Positions 48,295 to 57,175 of a stretch of 64,000 nucleotides of DNA are shown piece by piece (within the stretch, counting starts at the first letter, position 1; each line of letters begins with the position of its first letter). The notes beneath the pieces are model-generated. The model had not been told where the DNA came from and searched no databases. It saw nothing but the letters and a program-made list of their open reading frames with translations. This DNA comes from Alistipes communis (GTDB taxonomy: Bacteria > Bacteroidota > Bacteroidia > Bacteroidales > Rikenellaceae), in assembly GCF_006542665.1 (NCBI RefSeq), contig NZ_AP019735.1:1736001-1800000 (forward strand), in the 5' to 3' direction. A program made the translations under genes and the position numbers.

Positions 48295-48325
48295 CAAAGT
48301 TATTAATTATGAACATAAGTTCAAA
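48295..48325 (-). promoter_or_regulatory. Full promoter of the DUF134-NifX gene
   Basis: On the minus strand TTTG (48325-48322), 19 bases, TAACTTTG (48302-48295), an exact consensus match, 19 bases before the ATG. Confidence 0.75.
48310..48323. promoter_or_regulatory. Inverted repeat between -33 and -7, possible operator
   Basis: TGAAC-ATAA-GTTCA is a perfect palindrome with a four-base spacer inside the promoter of the DUF134-NifX gene. Because that gene encodes a helix-turn-helix protein, autoregulation is a natural guess. Confidence 0.45.
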
Positions 48326-48484
48326 ATAAATGATGGAAAATATGCTATGTTACCATTTGTCCGAAGGTGCAGGGGAGCTTCGATCGTGCGAAAATCCGGT
48401 TCGCTGCGGGGCGTTTCTTCGGGCGAAGGTTTGGATATTTCGTAAAAAAGGCCTATTTTTATCTCCTAATCCGTGAAGACTTTT

Positions 48485-51334
48485 ATGCCGATCAAGTTCT
48501 TGTACAGCCTGTTTTGTCTCCTGACCGGAGTGCTTTCGGCGATGTCGTCGCGTGCCGCCGGTCCCGGTGTCATCAACCTGCTGCCGTCCGATTATCGGGC
48601 GGCCAACAAGAACTGGGCGGTGGCCGAAGACGATGCGGGAACGCTCTATGCCGGCAACGACAAGGGGCTGCTCGAATTCGACGGCCTGCAATGGCGGTTG
48701 TACGAACTGCCCCGCGCCTCGATCGTGCGTTCGGTGGCCCCGCTGTCGCACGACGTGATCTTCACGGGCGGGTTCGAGGAGTTCGGGCGCTGGGATCGCG
48801 ACGCTTCGGGTGCGCTGCGCTATACGTCGCTCGTTCCGGCTCAGCGCAATCCCCGCTTTTCGGACAGCGATTTCTGGAAAATCTACATCACGCCGCAGGG
48901 GGTGTTGTTTCAATCGTTCCACGGCATCTACCTTTATGATTACGAGCGCGTCCGCCGCCTGACGGGCGAGATGAACATGCTCTTTCTTCTGCGTGCGGGC
49001 GACGAGTTCTGGGTGCAGGAGATGGGCGGCCCGCTCTATCGGATGCGGCAGGAGTCCTTCGAGCGGCTGCCCGACAGCGAACGCTTCTCGACGACGACCG
49101 TGCGGGTGCTGCTGCCCGGGCCGCACGAGGGCGAATGGATCGTGGGGACGGGTACCGACGGATTGTGGCGCTACGACGGCGAACGGTTCACGCCGTGGAG
49201 TCCGGCGCTGTCGGAGCGGTTGCGGCGCGACGAACTCAACTGCGGCATCCGAACCTCGCGCGGCACCTATCTCTTCGGGACGCTTTTCGGAGGATTGTAC
49301 GAGGCCGGTGCCGACGGACGGCTGCTCGCGGTTCTTTCGACCGAAAACCGGCTGCTCAACAACAGTGTGATGGCGCTTGCGGAGGATGCGCAACAAAATG
49401 TCTGGGCGGCGCTCGACCGGGGACTTTCGTTGCTGCTGTTCTGCGAAGGGGTGGATTACCATACCTACAACAAGTGGGCGGCCGGTTCGCTCTACGACGC
49501 CTGCCGCTGGCAGGGGAAGTTGCTGCTGGCTACCAACCAGGGGGTCTTCGCCGTCGACGAGAGCCGTCTGGCGACGGGCGTCGATCCCTCCGATTTCCGC
49601 CCCGTGGCCGGCCTGAGCGGTCAGGCGTGGTCGTTCGACCTGCTCGACGGGCGGCTCTACGTGAGCCACAACACGGGCGTCACCGAACTCCGTCCCGATT
49701 TTTCGCTGGTACGCCGTTCCGACATGGGCGGTTACGGGTTGCGGCGGGTGAAACTGGGCGAAAAGAGCCGCACCTACTACGCCTCCTATTACAAGTTGCG
49801 GCTGCTCGACGACGACGGTACGATGCACGAGGTCGACGGACTGGACGAATCGGTCTACCGCATCGAGGCGGATTATATGCGCAACCTCTGGCTCGAACAT
49901 CCGTCGAAAGGGGTCTACCGCTGCCGCATGAGCGACGACGGCCGGCGCATCGAGGAGCGGACGCTCTACGGAGGCGGTGCGGGCGACGGACTGCCCTACA
50001 AACTCCATTTGCTGCGCGTGGGCGGCCGCGTGGCGCTCATGGGCGACGACAGGTTTTTCCGTTACAACGAATATACGGACTGCATCGAGGCGGATACGGT
50101 GCTCGATGCGGCGTTCCGCACGGTGGAGGACATCCGCCGCGTGATTCCCTATGCCGACGAATGGTTCTGGGTCATTACCGGCAGCGGCGTCTGGAAATTG
50201 CGTTACGACGGCCGGCGCAGTGCCGAATTGACGCCGTGCGCCGGCATTCCGGTCGACAACATGATCTACGGGTACGAACAGGTGGCGCGGCTCGACGATT
50301 CGACCTGTCTTTTCTGCGGGGACAACGGCTTCGAACTCGTCTCATCGCAGGCCGTCGAAATCCCCCCCCCTCCGATTCCTCCGCTACTCGAATCGCTGCG
50401 TGCGTCGGGGCGCCGGGGCGATGAGGCGTGGTACGATCTCTCGGCTGCGGTCGAGATTCCTCACCAGCGCAACTCGGTGACTTTCCGCTACGCTCCGCGT
50501 CGGGGCGCGGTTCCCGGCCTGCGTTTCCGCCACCGCCTGACGGGCATGGAGAGCGCATGGTCGGAGTCCGACCGGACGGGAACGGCCGATTACGCCCGTT
50601 TGCCGCAGGGGCGCTACACCTTCGAGGTCGCCGTGGGCGACGTGTTCGGCCGCTGGTCGGAACCCGCCCGTTTCCCGTTCGTCGTTCTCACGCCCTGGTA
50701 CGCTACCGGCTGGGCCTATGCGGGCTACGTGCTGCTGCTGGCCTTCACTTTCTATTGTCTGTGGCTGTTGGTGATGCGTTTCTATCGCCGGCGTTACCTG
50801 CGGCGTCTGCGCTTGCAGGAGATCGTCGCGTTGCGGCGCGCCAACCGGGAGCTGACCCGGCAGATCGAGACGCGCGACGCCGAGATCGTGGCGCAGAGTT
50901 CGACGCTCATCGGGCGCAACGAGATCATCCTGCGCCTGCGCGACATGGTCAACGAGTTCCAGCAGAAGCAGGGCAACCGCACGACGGCGCCCCTGTGGCA
51001 GAAAGTCAACGCCTATGTAAGCAGCAAACTCGATACGGAGAGCGACTGGACGCTGTTCCTGATCAAGTTCGAGCAGAAGCACTCTTCCTATTTCCGCATC
51101 ATGAAGGAACGCTTCCCCGACCTGACGACCAGCGATCTGCGTCTGAGCGCCTGCCTGAAAATGAATCTTTGTACCAAGGAGATCGCCTCGCTGATGAGTC
51201 TGTCGGTGCGGGCGGTCGAGAACGGCCGTTACCGGCTGCGAAAGAAACTCGGATTGACTTCGGCCCAGAATTTGAACGAATTCCTCTTGCATATCGATTC
51301 GCAGGAGTCGGGGCCGGAGGATGATGAGAAGTAG
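48485..51334 (+). CDS. Membrane-bound propeller / Y_Y_Y / LuxR-type regulator of the sugar locus
   Basis: The protein has 949 residues from ATG 48485; GTG at 48473 would add four. After a signal peptide (to about SRAAGPG), a periplasmic two-component-regulator-type propeller spans about 30-640. A Y_Y_Y domain follows (about 660-755, FRYAPRRGAVPGLRFRHRL in part; LPQGRYTFEVAVGD). Then come one membrane segment (about 765-787, GYVLLLAFTFYCLWLL), a coiled coil (800-850), and a C-terminal helix-turn-helix of the LuxR kind (LCTKEIASLMSLSVRAVENG). There are no kinase or receiver domains, so it senses sugar and may bind DNA in one chain. Nine C bases encode the Pro run near residue 630. Confidence 0.88.
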   Translation: MPIKFLYSLFCLLTGVLSAMSSRAAGPGVINLLPSDYRAANKNWAVAEDDAGTLYAGNDKGLLEFDGLQWRLYELPRASIVRSVAPLSHDVIFTGGFEEFGRWDRDASGALRYTSLVPAQRNPRFSDSDFWKIYITPQGVLFQSFHGIYLYDYERVRRLTGEMNMLFLLRAGDEFWVQEMGGPLYRMRQESFERLPDSERFSTTTVRVLLPGPHEGEWIVGTGTDGLWRYDGERFTPWSPALSERLRRDELNCGIRTSRGTYLFGTLFGGLYEAGADGRLLAVLSTENRLLNNSVMALAEDAQQNVWAALDRGLSLLLFCEGVDYHTYNKWAAGSLYDACRWQGKLLLATNQGVFAVDESRLATGVDPSDFRPVAGLSGQAWSFDLLDGRLYVSHNTGVTELRPDFSLVRRSDMGGYGLRRVKLGEKSRTYYASYYKLRLLDDDGTMHEVDGLDESVYRIEADYMRNLWLEHPSKGVYRCRMSDDGRRIEERTLYGGGAGDGLPYKLHLLRVGGRVALMGDDRFFRYNEYTDCIEADTVLDAAFRTVEDIRRVIPYADEWFWVITGSGVWKLRYDGRRSAELTPCAGIPVDNMIYGYEQVARLDDSTCLFCGDNGFELVSSQAVEIPPPPIPPLLESLRASGRRGDEAWYDLSAAVEIPHQRNSVTFRYAPRRGAVPGLRFRHRLTGMESAWSESDRTGTADYARLPQGRYTFEVAVGDVFGRWSEPARFPFVVLTPWYATGWAYAGYVLLLAFTFYCLWLLVMRFYRRRYLRRLRLQEIVALRRANRELTRQIETRDAEIVAQSSTLIGRNEIILRLRDMVNEFQQKQGNRTTAPLWQKVNAYVSSKLDTESDWTLFLIKFEQKHSSYFRIMKERFPDLTTSDLRLSACLKMNLCTKEIASLMSLSVRAVENGRYRLRKKLGLTSAQNLNEFLLHIDSQESGPEDDEK

Positions 51335-51472
51335 AATTTCGATTTTTAATCGGTTGATTTCAAATTATTTCATTGTTCTTTGAGAGGTAATTGAGAGGCA
51401 GTGGAAGAGTCTTTTTCGAGGGTGGAGTAGTCGGAGTGTAGCCGCTTTTCCCCGCGATTTTTCCGAACCTTT

Positions 51473-51480
51473 TAATTTTG
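51473..51480 (+). promoter_or_regulatory. -7 box for the susC operon
   Basis: TAATTTTG about 100 bases before the susC-like ATG. No typical -33 element, as expected for an activator-dependent promoter. Confidence 0.5.
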
Positions 51481-51581
51481 TTTTCGTAAAAACTTTTCCG
51501 GGCGACGCTTCGGCGGATTCCGTTCCGCATTTCCCTGCCGAGGCGCGGAGCCCACAGTAGAAACATAAACCTAAAATTGCA

Positions 51582-54500
51582 ATGAAAAAGAATCGACCAG
51601 AGAGTTGCGGCGTCGGCCGCCTCTTGTTCAAGGCGTTTGTATCGGTCGTTCTGCTGCTCGCGGCCTCCGTATCGGGCGCCTTCGCGCAGAGCACGATCGA
51701 TGTAACGGGAAAAGTCATCGATGCGGACGGGCAGCCTGTCGTAGGCGCCAGCGTCGTGGTCGCGGGGACGTACACGGGTACGACCACGGGCGCGGACGGC
51801 GGTTTCGCACTGAAAGCCCGCGAGGGGCAGGAGTTGGAGGTTTCGTTCATCGGTATGTCCACGCAGCGCGTGCCCGTATCGGCCGTGCCGGTTACGGTGA
51901 CGCTCGAAAGCGAGTCGACGATGATCGAGCAGGCCGTGGTGATCGGTTACGGTACGGCCAAGAAACGCGATCTGACGGGTTCGATCGTCAACGTCGACGC
52001 CGCGACGATCGCCAACCGTCCGGCGTCGAACCCGCTGGCCTCGTTGCAGGGCCGCGTGGCCGGTGTGCAGATCACCAATTCGGGTCGGGCCGGACAGGAT
52101 CCCGAAATCCGTATCCGCGGTACGAACTCGATCAACGGCTTCGCACCGCTCTATGTGGTGGACGGAATGTTCACCGACAACATCAACTACCTCAATGCGA
52201 ATGACATCGAATCGTTCGAGATTCTGAAAGACCCCTCGTCGCTGGCTATCTTCGGCGTGCGCGGCGCCAACGGCGTCATCATCGTCACGACCAAACGCGC
52301 CAAGATGGGGCAGACGGTGGTGAACGTCAACCAGTCGGTGGGCGTGAAGCACGTGGGGCACCGCATGTCGCTGACCAACGGGCCGCAGTTCAAGGAGCTC
52401 TACAACGAGCAGCTTTCGAACATGGGCGGCGATCCGTTCGACTATACCTATTATCAGGCCAATACCGACTGGCAGGACGCCATCTTCCAGAATGCCATGA
52501 TCAGCCAGACGACGGCCAGCATCATGGGCGCCAACGAAAAGAGCAACTTCTATCTGGGCGTGGGCTACACCTACGAGCAGGGCAGCATCGTGGGTGAGGA
52601 GATGCAGAAGGTGACCGTCAATTTCAGCGACGAGTACAAGATGAAGGACTGGCTCAAATTCGGCGTGCAGATGAACGGCGCCTACATGTTGCCGGCCGAT
52701 GCGAAGAACGTGACCGGCGCCATCCATGCGGCTCCGATCTCGCCGATCTACGACGATACGACGGGCGGCTACTACAAACTGCCTTCGTTCCAGAGTTCGC
52801 AGATCTCCAACCCGATGATCGACATCGAGGAGTTCGCCGCCCACAACAAGGCGCAGAACTACCGCTTCGCAGGCAATGTCTACGGCGAGATCAATTTCCT
52901 GCCCGAACTGAAATTCCGCGCCGCCTTCTCGATCGACTACCTGTCGAACAATTCGCGGCTCTTCACGCCCGTGAAATACGAATACGATCCCGATCTGGGG
53001 ACGATCAACGCCCGCAGCGACCGCGAGTCGCTGTCGCAGACGAAGTCCAACACGCTCAATGCGCAGCAGGACTACATCCTCACCTATGCGAAGACCTTCG
53101 CCGACAAGCACGACCTGACGCTGATGGCCGGTCTGACGACCAACTTCACCAACTACGAGGAGCTCACCGGCGGCCGCAGCCAGAACGTCGCTTCGGCCGA
53201 CCTGCCGATTCCGAACGATCCCGACAAGTGGTGGATCTCGTCGATCGGCGACACGGCGTCGGCGACCAACGGCGGCTCGCAGTACCGCAAGTTCACGATG
53301 TCGTACCTGTTCCGTGCGCTCTACAACTACAACCGCCGCTACCTGGTCAACTTCTCGTTCCGCCGCGACGGTGCGTCGGTGTTCAAGTACACGGGCAACA
53401 CGTGGGACAACTTCTACTCGGTCGGTGCCGGATGGATCATGTCCGAAGAGAATTTCATGCGCAACCAGCATGTGATCGACTACTTGAAGATCAAGGGGTC
53501 GTACGGCGTGCTGGGTAACCAGAACGTCGGTACCGAGGGCGGCAATTATCCCGCGTTCCCGACGCTCAACTCCTCGAACGCCATCTTCGGCGACAACATC
53601 ATCTCCTCCTATGCGCAGGCCTATCTGGCGACGAATCTGCGCTGGGAGAAGACCAAGGCGTGGGAAGTGGGCTTCGAGATGCAGATGTTCAACCAGCGCC
53701 TGCACATCGAGCCGACCTATTACAGCAAGAAGACCGAAGACCTGATCTGCTACCTCGAATCGTTCATGGGCGCGCAGGACGGTCTGATCAATTCGGGTTC
53801 GATCCGCAACCGCGGCTTCGAGTTGTCGGGATCGTGGAGCGACACGATCGGCGACGATTTCCGCTATACCGTTTCGGGTAACCTGACCACGATCGACAAC
53901 GAGGTGCTCACGTTGGGCAAGACCTACTATCAGGGCGACAAGAGCGTGGCCGTATCGGAACCGGGCAAGCCCATCGGTTATTTCTACGGCTACGAGGTCG
54001 AGGGCATCTACCAGAACAAGGCCGACATCGCCTCGTCGCCGGAAAACACGCTGGCGGCCGTGGCTCCGGGCGACCTGAAATTCCGCGATGTCACGGGCGA
54101 CGGCAAGATCACCGAAGCCGACCGTACGATGATCGGCAATCCTACGCCCGATTTCACCTACGGTTACTCGGTCAACCTGCAATACAAGAATTTCGATCTG
54201 GGTATCGACTTCCAGGGTGTCTACGGAAACGAGATCTTCAATACGAGCTTCCTGTCGGCATATGCACAGTATAATTATCATACCAAGCGTCTGGGACGTT
54301 GGAACGGCGAGGGCACGTCGAACTGGGAGCCGATTCTCGATTCATCGCGCGCCACGCAGATGATGAATTCGAGCTACTTCATCGAGGACGGCAGTTACCT
54401 GCGTCTGAAAAACATCCAGCTGGGTTACAGTTTCGGCGACCGGATCCTCAAGAAGATCCGTCTCAAAGCGCTGCGCGTGTTCATGAACATCGACAACCTG

Positions 54501-54629
54501 GCCACCTGGTCGCACAACACCGGCTATACGCCCGAGATCGGCGGTACGGCCCTTGCGTTCGGCATCGACACGGGCGACACCTACCCCATGCCGACGACCA
54601 TTACTTTCGGTGTAAACGTGTCTTTCTAA
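51582..54629 (+). CDS. SusC/RagA-type TonB-dependent glycan transporter
   Basis: The 1015-residue protein has a signal peptide (to SGAFAQ), a carboxypeptidase-regulatory-like domain (about 38-115, VTGKVIDADGQPVVGASV), the TonB-box region MIEQAVVIGYGTAKKRDLTG and a plug (SNPLASLQGRVAGVQI; EIRIRGTNSINGFAPLYVVDG, in parts). A 22-strand barrel ends in NVSF. With the SusD protein 13 bases downstream it forms the outer-membrane importer of this locus. Enzyme content predicts beta-1,2-gluco-oligosaccharides as cargo. Confidence 0.96.
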   Translation: MKKNRPESCGVGRLLFKAFVSVVLLLAASVSGAFAQSTIDVTGKVIDADGQPVVGASVVVAGTYTGTTTGADGGFALKAREGQELEVSFIGMSTQRVPVSAVPVTVTLESESTMIEQAVVIGYGTAKKRDLTGSIVNVDAATIANRPASNPLASLQGRVAGVQITNSGRAGQDPEIRIRGTNSINGFAPLYVVDGMFTDNINYLNANDIESFEILKDPSSLAIFGVRGANGVIIVTTKRAKMGQTVVNVNQSVGVKHVGHRMSLTNGPQFKELYNEQLSNMGGDPFDYTYYQANTDWQDAIFQNAMISQTTASIMGANEKSNFYLGVGYTYEQGSIVGEEMQKVTVNFSDEYKMKDWLKFGVQMNGAYMLPADAKNVTGAIHAAPISPIYDDTTGGYYKLPSFQSSQISNPMIDIEEFAAHNKAQNYRFAGNVYGEINFLPELKFRAAFSIDYLSNNSRLFTPVKYEYDPDLGTINARSDRESLSQTKSNTLNAQQDYILTYAKTFADKHDLTLMAGLTTNFTNYEELTGGRSQNVASADLPIPNDPDKWWISSIGDTASATNGGSQYRKFTMSYLFRALYNYNRRYLVNFSFRRDGASVFKYTGNTWDNFYSVGAGWIMSEENFMRNQHVIDYLKIKGSYGVLGNQNVGTEGGNYPAFPTLNSSNAIFGDNIISSYAQAYLATNLRWEKTKAWEVGFEMQMFNQRLHIEPTYYSKKTEDLICYLESFMGAQDGLINSGSIRNRGFELSGSWSDTIGDDFRYTVSGNLTTIDNEVLTLGKTYYQGDKSVAVSEPGKPIGYFYGYEVEGIYQNKADIASSPENTLAAVAPGDLKFRDVTGDGKITEADRTMIGNPTPDFTYGYSVNLQYKNFDLGIDFQGVYGNEIFNTSFLSAYAQYNYHTKRLGRWNGEGTSNWEPILDSSRATQMMNSSYFIEDGSYLRLKNIQLGYSFGDRILKKIRLKALRVFMNIDNLATWSHNTGYTPEIGGTALAFGIDTGDTYPMPTTITFGVNVSF

Positions 54630-54642
54630 AACAGCATAACCA

Positions 54643-56223
54643 ATGAAAACGATCATAAGAAATCTGAAACTCTGGATCATCGCCGTCGCGGCGGTCGCAT
54701 CGGCCGCGTGCAGCGACCTGCTCGACCAACGCCCGCAGGGCCAGTGGACTATCGACGACATCGAAGGCGGCGCCTACTTTTCGCAGGTAATGGCGCTCTA
54801 CACCAAGGCGCGCCACTACAATATCACGTCGGGTATTCCCGCCTTCGCGGTGCATTACTACCGTTCGGAGGATTCGCGTAAGGGATCGACCACGACCGAC
54901 GGTGCGGAACATGTGCCGATGTACGAGAATTTTCAGTATTCGGCGGCCAATTCGCTGTTGAATCCTTATTGGACGCAGAACTACGAGATCATCAATGCGG
55001 CCAATACCGTGCTCGACCAGATGCAGAAGGCGCAGGAGGCCGGTGAACAGCTCGATGAGGCGGAACTGCAATGCGGCATGGAAGCTCGCTTCTTCCGCGG
55101 CTGGTGCTATTTCAATCTGGTGCGTGCCTTCGGCGAGGTGCCGCTCGTCGACTTCGCCATCACCAATTCCGACGAGGCCAATATCCCCAAATCGTCGGTG
55201 GACAAGATCTACGAGTTGATCGACGCCGATCTGACGGCGGCCGAAGGGCTGCCCCGCCGCTGGGAGTCGAAATATATCGGGCGGGTCACTTACGGCGCCG
55301 CACGTGCGTTGCATGCCAAGACTTACGGCCAGCGCGGTCTGTGGTCGCAGATGTATCAGGCTGCCAAGAACGTGATCGATACCAGGGTCTACAATCTCGA
55401 CACGCCGTTCGACGAGATTTTCCGCGAGGAGGGCGAAAACTCTTCGGAATCGGTTTGGGAGTTGCAGTGCACGGCCACCGTCGCGCAGCCCGCGACCAAC
55501 GATCTGGGCAGTCAGTTCTGCCAGGTGCAGGGCTGCCGCGGTTCGGGTACGAGCAATCTGGGCTGGGGCTGGCACATGGCCGACCAGTCGATCGTCGACG
55601 TGTTCGAAGAGGGCGATCCGCGCCGCGACGAGACGCTGCTCTACTTCTCGACCCCTTCGAAGCCGTGGCCTGCGATCGCTCCGGCGACCGGTAACGCCCC
55701 CTTCAACGAGTTTCTTGTATCGCAGGACGGTCTGGACGGTGACTACTACAACAAGAAAGCCTATTGCAGTCCCAAACTGCGCGAATATTACGGCAGCAAC
55801 GACGGATTCTGGTACAACATTCGTATGATCCGTTACTCGGACGTGGTGCTGATGGCTGCCGAAGCGGCCTGCGAGATGGGCGGCGAGGCGATGATCGAGG
55901 AGGCGCTGGATTATCTGGAACAGGTGCGCGCCCGTGCCCGCGGCACCAATACGAACGTGCTGCCCAAGGTGACGACGACCAACCAGTTGGAGTTGTGCAA
56001 GGCGATCCACCATGAACGCCACGTGGAGCTGGCGCTCGAATTCGACCGCTTCTACGATCTGGTGCGCTGGCAGGAGTTCAGTATCGCCGGTGCGGAGGAC
56101 GGTGCTTCGGCCGTGCTCGGCAACAAGGGCTACACCGCCAAGAACAAATACCTGCCGCTGCCTCAGGAGCAGGTCGACGCCTCGAACGGCGTACTGGTAC
56201 AGAATCCCGATTATGCTAATTAA
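54643..56223 (+). CDS. SusD/RagB-type surface glycan-binding lipoprotein
   Basis: The 526-residue lipoprotein (signal MKTIIRNLKLWIIAVAAVA, cysteine in SAACSDLLDQ) has the SusD helical TPR scaffold: MEARFFRGWCYFNLVRAFGEVPLVD (in parts), AARALHAKTYGQRGLWSQMYQ, RYSDVVLMAAEAACEMGGEA, and the C-terminal HERHVELALEFDRFYDLVRW. It caps the SusC pore and delivers glycan fragments. It directly follows susC and precedes the LamG lipoprotein by 15 bases. Confidence 0.95.
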   Translation: MKTIIRNLKLWIIAVAAVASAACSDLLDQRPQGQWTIDDIEGGAYFSQVMALYTKARHYNITSGIPAFAVHYYRSEDSRKGSTTTDGAEHVPMYENFQYSAANSLLNPYWTQNYEIINAANTVLDQMQKAQEAGEQLDEAELQCGMEARFFRGWCYFNLVRAFGEVPLVDFAITNSDEANIPKSSVDKIYELIDADLTAAEGLPRRWESKYIGRVTYGAARALHAKTYGQRGLWSQMYQAAKNVIDTRVYNLDTPFDEIFREEGENSSESVWELQCTATVAQPATNDLGSQFCQVQGCRGSGTSNLGWGWHMADQSIVDVFEEGDPRRDETLLYFSTPSKPWPAIAPATGNAPFNEFLVSQDGLDGDYYNKKAYCSPKLREYYGSNDGFWYNIRMIRYSDVVLMAAEAACEMGGEAMIEEALDYLEQVRARARGTNTNVLPKVTTTNQLELCKAIHHERHVELALEFDRFYDLVRWQEFSIAGAEDGASAVLGNKGYTAKNKYLPLPQEQVDASNGVLVQNPDYAN

Positions 56224-56238
56224 AACAAGTCAGATACC

Positions 56239-57102
56239 ATGAAATTCCTCAGATATTTTCCGTTGATTTTGACGACCGCGGCGCTTTTGTCCCTCGGATC
56301 GTGCAAACAGGATTTGGGTCAGGATCCTCCCTTCGACTATCCGGATGAGGGCTCGTCGGGCGTACAGCTTCCCGATCCGCTCTACCATTTGGCCTGCGAC
56401 GACGATCTGTTCCTCGACGGAACGCTCGCGGGCGAGATGAAGACCTTCACCGGCGAGTCGCCGATGTTCGTCGACGGCAAGTCGGGCAAAGCCTACCAGA
56501 ACGTCGACGGCCAGGCGCTCATCCTGACGCCCGACGCCGCTTCGACGACAGCGCTCAAATCGTTGGGCAGCTACTCGATTTTCATGTGGATCAAGTTCGA
56601 CGGTACGAACAAGAATGCAGCGGGTCTCTTCTCCATCGGCAACAAGACGATCGAGGTGGCCGACGTCGCCTTCTTCCTCAACAACGGCAACACGACCACT
56701 CCGTCGGAGTTCTTCTTCAAGGGATTCATGCAGGCGACCGGTGCGAGCGGCAAGCCCGATGCGTGGTTCGATGCCGGCGACGACGCCAAGATACAGAATA
56801 TGGCCGGCGTCTGGGCGCATGTCGGCGTGACCTACGACGCAGGGACCTCGACCATCACGCTCTACCACAACGGCGGGGCGGTCTGCGACCGCGTGTTGAA
56901 GGACGGAGCCTTCGGTCCGATGACGTTCGACGAGGTGAGCGGCATCTGCCTCGGCGCCTTCCCGTCGCAGGTCGGCCTGGGTTCGGGTGCCGGCTGGACG
57001 GCCGAGGCTTCCTTCTATACGGGAGCCATGGACGAGATCTATCTCTACGATCAGGTGTTGACGCCGGCACAGGTGACGGCACTGTACGAACAGGCGAAAT
57101 AG
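56239..57102 (+). CDS. LamG-domain surface lipoprotein of the glucan locus
   Basis: The 287-residue lipoprotein (LLSLGSCKQDLGQDPPFDYPDE, seen in parts) has Lys-Gln-Asp after the cysteine, consistent with surface exposure. One LamG/concanavalin-like domain covers about 50-285: YSIFMWIKFDGTNKNAAGLF, VWAHVGVTYDAGTSTITLYH and MDEIYLYDQVLTPAQVTALYEQ. It sits where SusE/SusF-type surface glycan-binding proteins usually lie and probably binds the polysaccharide. Confidence 0.88.
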   Translation: MKFLRYFPLILTTAALLSLGSCKQDLGQDPPFDYPDEGSSGVQLPDPLYHLACDDDLFLDGTLAGEMKTFTGESPMFVDGKSGKAYQNVDGQALILTPDAASTTALKSLGSYSIFMWIKFDGTNKNAAGLFSIGNKTIEVADVAFFLNNGNTTTPSEFFFKGFMQATGASGKPDAWFDAGDDAKIQNMAGVWAHVGVTYDAGTSTITLYHNGGAVCDRVLKDGAFGPMTFDEVSGICLGAFPSQVGLGSGAGWTAEASFYTGAMDEIYLYDQVLTPAQVTALYEQAK

Positions 57103-57127
57103 CAGGGCTCGATTTCTGCATTGATCG

Positions 57128-57158
57128 GAAGAGGGGACCGAAATCAGGCCCCCTCTTC
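57128..57158 (+). other. Hairpin between the LamG gene and the first GH144 gene
   Basis: GAAGAGGGG (57128-57136) and CCCCTCTTC (57150-57158), followed by TAAAAAAA, not a T run. It is not a terminator for the plus strand and may stabilise the upstream mRNA or mark a processing site. Confidence 0.5.
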
Positions 57159-57175
57159 TAAAAAAACGACGATAT

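Noticed and set aside
51360..54281. 973-codon open frame on the minus strand opposite susC
   Set aside because: The susC gene on the other strand has every expected domain; the antisense frame has no recognisable motif.
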